NCBI GenBank assembly: GCA_903960725.1
Contig: CAJCBY010000213.1
Span: 1-8,369 of the forward strand
Source: an uncultured Cytophagaceae bacterium
GTDB taxonomy: Bacteria; Bacteroidota; Bacteroidia; Cytophagales; Spirosomataceae
Reading direction: 5' to 3'
Length of the DNA stretch: 8,369 nucleotides
Position numbers and translations under genes: made by a program. Numbering within the stretch: position 1 is the stretch's first letter; the number at the start of each line of letters is the position of its first letter. Shown here piece by piece: positions 1 through 6,464 of this stretch. Below the pieces are notes generated by a model. The model searched no databases and was not told where the DNA came from. It saw nothing but the letters and a program-made list of their open reading frames with translations.

Positions 1-798
1 AAAAAGACATTTACAGCCCAAGAAAGATTAGAAAGGATGAAAATGGCGGCGGCCACTTTTTTCACGATTCCTGGACCTAAACTGATTTGGCAATTTGGGG
101 AGTTAGGTTATGATATTTCGATCAATGAGAATGGTCGCACCGGTGTGAAACCATTGAAATGGAACTATGCTCAAGAAGCGGAACGGGCTAAATTACTAAA
201 AGTCTATCAACATTTAGGGGCCTTAAAATCATCCAAACCTATATTTACAACGACCGATTTTACCGTGGGTGCACTTTCCGCAGTGAAGCGAAATTTATTA
301 ACAAGTGGATCAGATTACTTGTTAGTCGTAGCTAATCCGGATGTAAATGCGCAGGTCATTTCAGCGAGTTTCCCTAAAAAAGGCACCTGGTATGACTATT
401 TTAGCGGGAAATCAGTTGAAATAAATGATGTGGAGGCGAAGATGAGTTTACTGCCAGGAGAATTCCATTTACTGACGAATGTGGCCTGGAATACCACAAA
501 TCTAGGCTTAGTACCTTGGTCTACCCCTGACTTTAATATCATGGGCGTGGAGGACGAATCGTACAGCATTAAGCTTTATCCGAATCCTGCCCGAGACAGA
601 GTTCAATTAGATTGGGATTCCCCAGAAGTAGGTGAAACAACGTTGAAGTTTGTGGACGCAATGGGTCGAGAGGTATATCAGAAAAATGTGTTTCAAACAA
701 AGGGCTTAAATTCGACTACTATTTCAGTTGAGCATATGTCCAAAGGAATCTATTTCATTCAAATTAATAAACAGCGCGCTAAATTATTGATCCAGTAA
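1..798 (+). CDS. T9SS-secreted GH13 alpha-amylase family protein, 3' part
   Basis: The reading frame is open from base 1, so the gene starts upstream; the ATG at 37 is internal. The visible 265 residues begin with the end of a GH13 (beta/alpha)8 barrel: the run ERMKMAAATFFTIPGPKLIW followed by QFGELGYD and GRTGVKPLKW is typical of Bacteroidota alpha-amylases. A beta-rich C-terminal domain follows (about bases 270-480: LLVVANPD, WYDYFSG, LLPGEFHLL). From about base 562 to the stop there is a T9SS type A sorting domain: YPNPARD, then a GREVYQ-like strand and the terminal SKGIYFIQI…KLLIQ. By family knowledge the enzyme would hydrolyse alpha-1,4-glucosidic bonds of starch or glycogen-like glucans, at the cell surface or outside the cell. 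The catalytic Asp/Glu/Asp residues lie outside the window, so activity cannot be confirmed. The stop is one base before the amidase start, which suggests one transcript. Confidence 0.88.
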   Translation, partial: KKTFTAQERLERMKMAAATFFTIPGPKLIWQFGELGYDISINENGRTGVKPLKWNYAQEAERAKLLKVYQHLGALKSSKPIFTTTDFTVGALSAVKRNLLTSGSDYLLVVANPDVNAQVISASFPKKGTWYDYFSGKSVEINDVEAKMSLLPGEFHLLTNVAWNTTNLGLVPWSTPDFNIMGVEDESYSIKLYPNPARDRVQLDWDSPEVGETTLKFVDAMGREVYQKNVFQTKGLNSTTISVEHMSKGIYFIQINKQRAKLLIQ

Positions 799-799
799 C

Positions 800-2437
800 A
801 TGAAAAAAATCGCCTTCTTTCTGCTGTTCGCCAGCCCACTAGTTGCTCAAACAAAAGCTGATCTATCTGGTGCTGCAAACCTGTTTGATTTAACTTTTAC
901 GACGCAAGAATTAGATACACTCTATTCGGATGTCGTGGATAATCTAGCGAACTATAAGGCGATGCACGCGCTGTCGTTGAATAATAATGTCCCATTGAGT
1001 CTTTGGCAAAGCCCAAAACTTCCGGGGATGAAATTTGATCAGACGCAGCGGCCGGTGGTTTGGCCAGTGGTTCGGGCGAAATTACCTACTCAACAATCTG
1101 ATTTAGCTTTCTATTCCATCGATCAGCTGGCACATTTGATCAAGACGAAACAAATTAGCTCGGTGGCTTTAACCTCTTTTTTTATTGAGCGAATTAAGGC
1201 GCACGGCCCCACCTTACAATGTGTAATTAGTGTGCAAGAAGACATCGCTTTAGCTCAAGCACGTCAAGCAGATAAGGAAATTGCCGCGGGTAAGTACCGC
1301 GGTTTATTGCATGGAATCCCTTACGGTTTGAAGGATTTATTTGCGGTGAAAGGCACCAAAACGACTTGGGGCGCCGCACCTTACAAGGATCAGGAAATTG
1401 ATGAAGATGCCTATGTGTATGCTAAATTAAAAGAATCTGGCGCCGTTTTAGTCGCGAAATTCACCCTAGGCGCCTTGGCGATGGGGGATTATTGGTACGG
1501 AGGACGAACGAAAAATCCATGGAATTTAAATTACGGATCGTCTGGTTCTTCTGCTGGATCTGCCTCTGCCACCGTGGCAGGTTTAGTTCCATTTGCTATT
1601 GGGACGGAGACTTGGGGTAGCATCGTTTCGCCTTCCACGACCTGTGGGGCGACGGGCTTGCGACCTACTTTTGGGAGTATTTCTCGTTCCGGAGCGATGG
1701 CTTTAAGTTATAGTTTAGATAAAGTAGGTCCCATCTGCCGCTCGGCTAACGATGCGGCCATCGTATTTCACTACCTGCATGGGACGGATGGGAAAGATTT
1801 AGCGGCCGTCACCATGCCCTTTAATTACCAGGCAAATCGCACGATGAAGGGAATGAAGATTGCGTATGCTAAAAACTATTTTGACAAAATTAAAGATACC
1901 ACTCGAAGTGAATGGAAGGTATTAGCGGATCTAAAAAAGCAAGGCGTGCAATTAATTCCAGTGGAATTTCCGGACGAGAAAGCCTATCCATTTAACATCA
2001 TGGACGTCGTAATCGGGGCAGAATGTGCGGCACAATTCGACGAGGTGACGCGTAAAAACATCGATGATCAATTGACCCGCCAAACCAAATACGACTGGCC
2101 TAACCAATTCAGAACCGCTCGTTTTGTGCCTGCAGTGGAATACATCAATGCCCAACGCCACCGTTATGTATTAATGCAAAAAGTGAACGAGGTCGTTTCT
2201 CAATACGATGCCATCATTTGCCCATCCCGTGGAGGCGGAAATCAATCGGCGATTACGAATTTAACAGGCCATCCCGTGGTTTGTGTACCCACCGGTTTAG
2301 ATGCGAAAAGCGGCCTACCTACCGGGATTTCATTCGTGGGGAAATTATATGACGAAGGTACTCTTTTGCGCATTGCCCAATTTTACCAAGATCACACAGC
2401 GCACGACGAAGTGCATCCAGATAAATTCCTGAATTGA
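800..2437 (+). CDS. Exported amidase-signature family hydrolase
   Basis: This 545-residue protein has an N-terminal Sec signal peptide (MKKIAFFLLFASPLVA|Q, cleavage near residue 16) and no lipobox Cys, so it is probably periplasmic. After about 85 residues of unassigned sequence comes the amidase-signature domain (residues 105-540). The Ser-cisSer-Lys triad can be placed: Lys178 in HGIPYGLKDL, cis-Ser250 in the GSSGSSAGS loop and nucleophile Ser274 in GTETWGSI; the 24-residue Ser-Ser spacing matches the family. The domain goes on with CGATGLRPTFG and ends in the usual GHPVVCVPTG and GLPTGISFVG motifs. It should hydrolyse a carboxamide (C-N) bond; the substrate is unknown. It is not GatA-like in context, since no gatB or gatC is nearby and it is exported. 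Trp272 replaces the usual Gly of GTDTGGS. The start is fixed by an in-frame TGA at 788-790. Only one base separates it from the amylase stop, so coupled translation is likely. Confidence 0.9.
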   Translation: MKKIAFFLLFASPLVAQTKADLSGAANLFDLTFTTQELDTLYSDVVDNLANYKAMHALSLNNNVPLSLWQSPKLPGMKFDQTQRPVVWPVVRAKLPTQQSDLAFYSIDQLAHLIKTKQISSVALTSFFIERIKAHGPTLQCVISVQEDIALAQARQADKEIAAGKYRGLLHGIPYGLKDLFAVKGTKTTWGAAPYKDQEIDEDAYVYAKLKESGAVLVAKFTLGALAMGDYWYGGRTKNPWNLNYGSSGSSAGSASATVAGLVPFAIGTETWGSIVSPSTTCGATGLRPTFGSISRSGAMALSYSLDKVGPICRSANDAAIVFHYLHGTDGKDLAAVTMPFNYQANRTMKGMKIAYAKNYFDKIKDTTRSEWKVLADLKKQGVQLIPVEFPDEKAYPFNIMDVVIGAECAAQFDEVTRKNIDDQLTRQTKYDWPNQFRTARFVPAVEYINAQRHRYVLMQKVNEVVSQYDAIICPSRGGGNQSAITNLTGHPVVCVPTGLDAKSGLPTGISFVGKLYDEGTLLRIAQFYQDHTAHDEVHPDKFLN

Positions 2438-2450
2438 TTGATTTGTAGTA

Positions 2451-2500
2451 GTTTATAAATTTATTTATTTCTAATTTAGAAAAAAATAAACCTATAAAAC
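2451..2500 (+). repeat. Long A+T-rich interrupted inverted repeat in the oxidoreductase leader
   Basis: Bases 2460-2473 pair with 2477-2490 (13 of 14 pairs, one A·A mismatch, 3-base loop). Bases 2451-2457 pair with 2493-2500 (7 pairs, one bulged A), separated from the inner stem by an AA/CC internal loop. The element sits 13 bases after the amidase stop and ends 9 bases before the oxidoreductase ATG. No T-tract follows on the + strand, so it is not a classical intrinsic terminator. It could be an mRNA processing or stability hairpin or a palindromic binding site. The pairing is read directly from the sequence; the function is inference, and A+T richness makes chance pairing easier. Confidence 0.5.
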
Positions 2501-2509
2501 TATTGAATC

Positions 2510-3943
2510 ATGAGCATCTCACGACGAAGCTTTTTGGAAAAAAGCGCCTTAGCATCTAGTTTTTATATAGTACCTCGCCATGTTTTGGGAGGGAAAGGAT
2601 TTTTAGCTCCTAGCGATAAATTGTTAGTAGCCGGTATAGGAGTGGGAGGAAAAGGAAAATCGGATTTGAAAAAATTCTATGAAAGTGGGAAGGCTGAAAT
2701 TGCATTTCTTTGCGATGTAGATGATCGCCAAGCGAAGGACTCTGTAGCCGCTTATCCAAAGGCAAAATACTATAAGGATTGGCGTAAAATGATGGAGGTC
2801 GAATCGAAAAATTTCGATGCGGTTTCTGTTTCAACACCAGATCATAACCACGCGGTTCAGGCGATGGCTGCCATGCAATTAGGCAAACACGTATACGTTC
2901 AAAAACCGATGACTCACGATATTTATGAGGCGCGCATGTTAACGGCGGCGGCTGATAAATACAAAGTGGTGACGCAAATGGGGAACCAGGGTTCTTCCGG
3001 AGATGGTGTTCGTCAATTAGTGGAATGGTTTGATGCGGGAATTATAGGGGATGTGCATACGGTCCAAATTTGGACAAACAGACCCATCTGGCCACAAGGA
3101 ATTCCTTGGTCTACTGCGAAACCACCGGTACCAGCAGGATTAGACTGGGATTTATGGTTAGGAACCGCACCTTATAAAGATTATGTTGATAATTTAATTC
3201 CAGGCTCTTGGAGAGGCTGGTGGGATTATGGCACGGGCGCATTAGGGGATTTAGGTTGCCATTTAATGGAAGCTCCGTTCCGCGTTTTGGGATTAAAATA
3301 TGCCTCAGATGTGCAAGCAAGCGTAGGAAGTGTATTCACAGCATTTGGCCAAAGAGGGGTCTTCCCAGACAGCTGTCCTCCATCAAGTCATGCGACGTTA
3401 ACATTCCCTAAAACCGATAAAACCAAAGGACCTGTGACCATGCATTGGATGGACGGCGGTATAAAACCAGAACGTCCAGAAGAATTAGGTCCAGATGAAC
3501 TATTTGGGGATGGAAACTCAGGCATTTTATTCATCGGAACGAAAGGTAAAATGATGGCCAGCGAATACGCGGCTAATCCACGTTTATTACCTCTTTCTAG
3601 AAATCAAGAAGTCAAGGTGAAGCAAAAATTAGAACGCGTACCGGGCAGTGCAGATGGTCACTATGCGCAGTGGGTAGAAGGTGCGATTGCTGGTTACGGA
3701 AACAAACAAATGAGTTCGTCATTTGAAATGGCAGGACCATTAACGGAAGCGATCTTGATGGCAAACTTAGCCATTCGCGTAGCCGATATGCCATTCCCTC
3801 GCCCTACCGGCAAAGGAAATCACTACCCAGGTTCAAATACAAAATTGCTATGGGATAATCAGAACATGCGCGTAACAAATTTTGATGCCGCAAACCAATT
3901 CGTGAAACGTACGTATCGCGAAGGCTGGAGTTTAGGCGTTTAA
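2510..3943 (+). CDS. Tat-exported Gfo/Idh/MocA family oxidoreductase
   Basis: This 477-residue protein starts with a twin-arginine signal (SRRSFLEK, residues 4-11, then a short apolar stretch), so it should be exported folded, presumably with its nucleotide cofactor bound. Residues 37-150 form the NAD(P)-binding Rossmann fold: glycine-rich GIGVGGKG (42-49), acidic CDVDD (68-72) at the end of the second strand, STPDHNHA (108-115), and VQKPMTHD (130-137) with the family's active-site Lys132. The C-terminal half has GDLGCHLMEAP (246-256), with Asp247 and His251 at the usual catalytic positions, then GNSGILFIGTKGKMM and a long tail resembling the bacterial-type Gfo/Idh/MocA C-terminal domain. Members oxidise or reduce sugars, inositols or glycosides using NAD(P); the sugar here is unknown. 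An in-frame TGA at 2504-2506 fixes the start. It lies between an exported amidase and an exported glycoside hydrolase, which points to work on a carbohydrate in the periplasm. Confidence 0.92.
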   Translation: MSISRRSFLEKSALASSFYIVPRHVLGGKGFLAPSDKLLVAGIGVGGKGKSDLKKFYESGKAEIAFLCDVDDRQAKDSVAAYPKAKYYKDWRKMMEVESKNFDAVSVSTPDHNHAVQAMAAMQLGKHVYVQKPMTHDIYEARMLTAAADKYKVVTQMGNQGSSGDGVRQLVEWFDAGIIGDVHTVQIWTNRPIWPQGIPWSTAKPPVPAGLDWDLWLGTAPYKDYVDNLIPGSWRGWWDYGTGALGDLGCHLMEAPFRVLGLKYASDVQASVGSVFTAFGQRGVFPDSCPPSSHATLTFPKTDKTKGPVTMHWMDGGIKPERPEELGPDELFGDGNSGILFIGTKGKMMASEYAANPRLLPLSRNQEVKVKQKLERVPGSADGHYAQWVEGAIAGYGNKQMSSSFEMAGPLTEAILMANLAIRVADMPFPRPTGKGNHYPGSNTKLLWDNQNMRVTNFDAANQFVKRTYREGWSLGV

Positions 3944-3956
3944 AAAGTATTTAGGT

Positions 3957-4000
3957 GAGGTCTCATAGAATTTGATTAATTTCAACTTCTATGAGATTTC
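3957..4000 (+). promoter_or_regulatory. Start-codon-enclosing hairpin of the glycoside hydrolase gene
   Basis: TCTCATAGAA (3961-3970) is perfectly complementary to TTCTATGAGA (3987-3996). The stem extends outward through G3960·T3997 and G3959·T3998 wobbles and the A3958-T3999 and G3957-C4000 pairs. Inward, after one T/C mismatch, TTGA (3972-3975) pairs with TCAA (3982-3985) around a 6-base loop. That makes 18 pairs with one mismatch. The ATG at 3991-3993 lies inside the 3' arm, and a T-rich stretch (TATTTTTA) follows. The structure could hide the start codon from ribosomes, or work as a terminator or attenuator between the oxidoreductase and the hydrolase. The pairing is seen directly; the regulatory role is inferred. 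Confidence 0.6.
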
Positions 4001-6351
4001 TATTTTTACTACTGATTAGCGGCAGCATATTTGCCCAAAAAAAGGTGTCAGACCACATTCTTTCATCTGAATCTATTCATGGTCAAGCTGCGTATTTAAC
4101 TACTCCCTTCGTTACGGCGGGTGATAAATTATACCTCGTGGGCCACCAAGATGGATCGTTTCCGCCATTGGGTTGGCACGTGAAGGATGAGATGGGGGGT
4201 ATTTGGGCTCATCCCATTAAACTAGTAGATGGCTTTGAAGCCTCGTATACCGACCGAGGAAAGGTCGTTTCATTAGATCAGGCATCCCAATTTATTAATT
4301 ATCCTTTTGCAAATCAGCAGGTATATACAGGATCAGAAATCCAAGTGCAACGATTTCAATTCGTTCCCGATGGGAAGAAGGCGGTCTATGTGGAATATCT
4401 TTTTACGAATAAAACATCAGTTAAAAAATCCATACAATTTTCGATAAATACGCGTTCGAACCTACGTCCGGTCTGGATAGGGGAACGAACCGGGATGCTA
4501 GATTCGAAGGATTTTGCTCGATTTAAAGAGGGCAAAACGGTGATAAAGGATTCGGCAAATACCTGGTTTGCCGTAGTGGGGAGTAATTTGCCTGCTAAGT
4601 CCGAGGCATTGCCGCGTCTCCCAGCAAAGCCGCATGTATCGGTAACGAAATCAACCTATTCACTCGAGATTCCTGCTGACGGAAGTATATCATTCCCTTT
4701 TGTCATAGCGGGTTCTATTGTTTCTGAATCAGAGGCAATAGCCACTTTTGCGACTGTATTAGAAAATGGACCCTCTTTAGCCCTAGCTAAAAAACGACGC
4801 TATCAAAAAATAGCTGCACAATCTGAAATCCAGCTCTCGGATCCCGTATTAACCAAAGCCCTTCGCTGGTTGAAATACAATGCCGATTGGCTCATCAATG
4901 ACGTGGATGGGATCGGTCGCGGCATTACGGCGGGGATGCCGGATTATCCCTGGTTTTTTGGCGGAGATATGACCTATTCTTTACAAGGATTAATCTCTTC
5001 TGGCAGGAAGGATATTGCTTACAGTACCATTGAATTAATTGCCAAAATCTCAGAGAAAACGAATGGAAACGGTCGTATCGTGCACGAAGTCAGTACGAAT
5101 GGATCTGTTTATAATCCAGGAAATATCAATGAAACACCCCAGTTTGCTTCTTTAATCTACAAGGTTTATTCGTGGACTGGTGATCGCGCTTTTTTAGCCC
5201 AATATTTTCCTCTGGTAGAAAAAGGCTTGAGCTGGTTAATGGAGCAAGACAAAGACCGCAACCTCATTCCAGATGGTAATGGCATGATGGAGATACACGG
5301 GTTGGATTCCGAGATGATTGATGTGGCTGCCTACAGCGGGAAGGCTTTTTTAGATGCTTCTAAGATGGCGGAGGCCTTGGGTCGCAAGGAGTTAGCGCGG
5401 CAGTATATGGCGAATTATGAAGCCATTCGAATAAAAATTAACCGCGATTTTTGGGTGCCCTCTTCTAATTCTTTTGCAGATTTTTTAGGGACAAAAGCTC
5501 AGGCATTGCGCTTAACGCAAGATGCCATTGAAAGAGCTCGCGGATTAAAAAATGATTGGGCCGTGGAGGAATTGCAGGCATTACAAAAGCAAATTACAGC
5601 GAATCCAGATACCTCGAAACGAGGCTTTGTTTTACATCACAATTGGGTGGTGAATACGCCCATGGAGACAGGATTAGCTGACTCAGAAAAAGCTTTAACA
5701 GCCTTGAAAACTGCGGAAAAGTTCCGCAATAAATTTGGAATGTATGTGACCGGAATTGATCGTTCCGCGAATTCAGATAAAGCGGAATCATATGCTGCCA
5801 AAGTCGGTAAATCCGAATTCACTTACACCGGTACCGTCATGACCTTACCCACTGGTGTGCAAGCGATTTCCGAGAATAATTATGGACACCCTAACGCTGC
5901 CTATGATTTAGTCCAACGGATGTTGCGCACGTTCTCCTTCGCCTTGCCCGGTTCGATGTACGAAGTTTCGCCTGATTATGGGATGATGACCCAGGCTTGG
6001 AATAGTTATGCATTTGAGGTGCCGGTGATTCAACAGTTTTTTGGAATTCAACCTTTGGCCTATAAAAAGGAGATTCATATACATCCATCCTGGCCAGATT
6101 CGCTTCCTTCAGGCTCGATCAAAGAAGTGGAAATAGGTGATAATTCTATTGATATTTCTTATGTTCGAGGCACGAAAAAAAGTACGTATAAGTTACGTCA
6201 GAAAAAGAATTGGACCCTTTATTTTAGTCCCGAACTAGGTGCCTATAAGCGCTGGGTGTTAGATGGTGAAATCGTGAAACCAAAAATGATAGATGGTCGC
6301 CCTACTCTACGCCTTAAAGGCTTCCGTCACAATCTCGTTTTATTTGAGTAG
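3991..6351 (+). CDS. Exported six-hairpin glycoside hydrolase, glycogen-debranching/glucoamylase-like
   Basis: This 786-residue protein starts with a Sec signal peptide (MRFLFLLLISGSIFA|Q, cleavage near residue 15). Residues 20-275 look like a beta-rich N-terminal domain, and residues 280-685 like an (alpha/alpha)6 barrel: ALRWLKYNADWL (290-301), MPDYPWFFGGDM (316-327), GNINETPQF (377-385), the TGDRAFL helix (396-402), MEIHGLDSE (433-441), and near the barrel end GSMYEVSPDYGMMTQAW (654-670). A beta-rich C-terminal segment follows, with WPDSLPSG (701-708). The PWF..D near the start and the E…QAW near the end recall amylo-alpha-1,6-glucosidase (GDE_C) and glucoamylase barrels; Asp326, Glu434/Glu441 and Glu658 are candidate catalytic acids. 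The closest family cannot be settled by eye: alpha-L-rhamnosidase-like, GH15, GH63 or GH133-type barrels remain possible. An in-frame TGA at 3973-3975 leaves 3991 as the only sensible start. Downstream of an amylase, a role in periplasmic trimming of glucan oligosaccharides is plausible. Confidence 0.8.
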   Translation: MRFLFLLLISGSIFAQKKVSDHILSSESIHGQAAYLTTPFVTAGDKLYLVGHQDGSFPPLGWHVKDEMGGIWAHPIKLVDGFEASYTDRGKVVSLDQASQFINYPFANQQVYTGSEIQVQRFQFVPDGKKAVYVEYLFTNKTSVKKSIQFSINTRSNLRPVWIGERTGMLDSKDFARFKEGKTVIKDSANTWFAVVGSNLPAKSEALPRLPAKPHVSVTKSTYSLEIPADGSISFPFVIAGSIVSESEAIATFATVLENGPSLALAKKRRYQKIAAQSEIQLSDPVLTKALRWLKYNADWLINDVDGIGRGITAGMPDYPWFFGGDMTYSLQGLISSGRKDIAYSTIELIAKISEKTNGNGRIVHEVSTNGSVYNPGNINETPQFASLIYKVYSWTGDRAFLAQYFPLVEKGLSWLMEQDKDRNLIPDGNGMMEIHGLDSEMIDVAAYSGKAFLDASKMAEALGRKELARQYMANYEAIRIKINRDFWVPSSNSFADFLGTKAQALRLTQDAIERARGLKNDWAVEELQALQKQITANPDTSKRGFVLHHNWVVNTPMETGLADSEKALTALKTAEKFRNKFGMYVTGIDRSANSDKAESYAAKVGKSEFTYTGTVMTLPTGVQAISENNYGHPNAAYDLVQRMLRTFSFALPGSMYEVSPDYGMMTQAWNSYAFEVPVIQQFFGIQPLAYKKEIHIHPSWPDSLPSGSIKEVEIGDNSIDISYVRGTKKSTYKLRQKKNWTLYFSPELGAYKRWVLDGEIVKPKMIDGRPTLRLKGFRHNLVLFE

Positions 6352-6384
6352 AGCGCGATTTTTGACCGTTAAATTAATCGTGTT
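6352..6384 (+). terminator. Candidate terminator hairpin after the glycoside hydrolase
   Basis: Directly after the TAG stop (6349-6351), bases 6352-6360 can pair with 6376-6384 (9 pairs including two G·T wobbles) around a 15-base loop. T-rich sequence follows a few bases later (GTTTTTGG, then TTATTCTTTT). The position fits the end of the preceding operon. The large loop and the delayed T-tract make it a weak intrinsic terminator on sequence alone. Confidence 0.35.
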
Positions 6385-6392
6385 GAAAGTTT

Positions 6393-6423
6393 TTGGTTAT
6401 TCTTTTAATAGCAGGTAATTTCA
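6393..6423 (+). promoter_or_regulatory. Weak Bacteroidota-type promoter candidate for the L,D-transpeptidase gene
   Basis: A TTG at 6393-6395 is followed after 20 bases by TAATTTCA (6416-6423). The spacing suits the TTG / TAnnTTTG promoter pattern of Bacteroidota, but the downstream element matches only the TA and the first two T positions. It would put transcription start roughly at 6430, at the palindrome next to it and about 35 bases before the ATG. In such A+T-rich DNA chance matches are common. Confidence 0.25.
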
Positions 6424-6427
6424 CTAT

Positions 6428-6446
6428 CCTAATCAATTGATTTAGG
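6428..6446. repeat. Palindrome just upstream of the L,D-transpeptidase gene
   Basis: AATCAATTGATT (6431-6442) is a perfect 12-base palindrome. With a single unpaired T it extends to CCTA…TAGG, covering 6428-6446. It ends 18 bases before the ATG at 6465. It could be an operator for a dimeric regulator at or near the transcription start, or form a small leader hairpin. The symmetry is seen directly; the function is inferred. Confidence 0.45.
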
Positions 6447-6464
6447 TCGTTTTACCCCGATTAA

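Noticed and set aside
1952..2161. Minus-strand open frame inside the amidase gene
   Set aside because: It has no recognisable motif and lies fully opposite a well-supported enzyme domain. The other short antisense or out-of-frame open frames at 2610-2837, 3111-3320, 3208-3411, 3612-3794, 5594-5822 and 5891-6088 were dismissed for the same reason.
2897..2923. QKP instead of the common EKP at the active-site Lys of the oxidoreductase
   Set aside because: QKP before a Met/Leu-Thr pair is familiar from Tat-exported bacterial members of this family, and Lys132 itself is present, so it is not a lost site.
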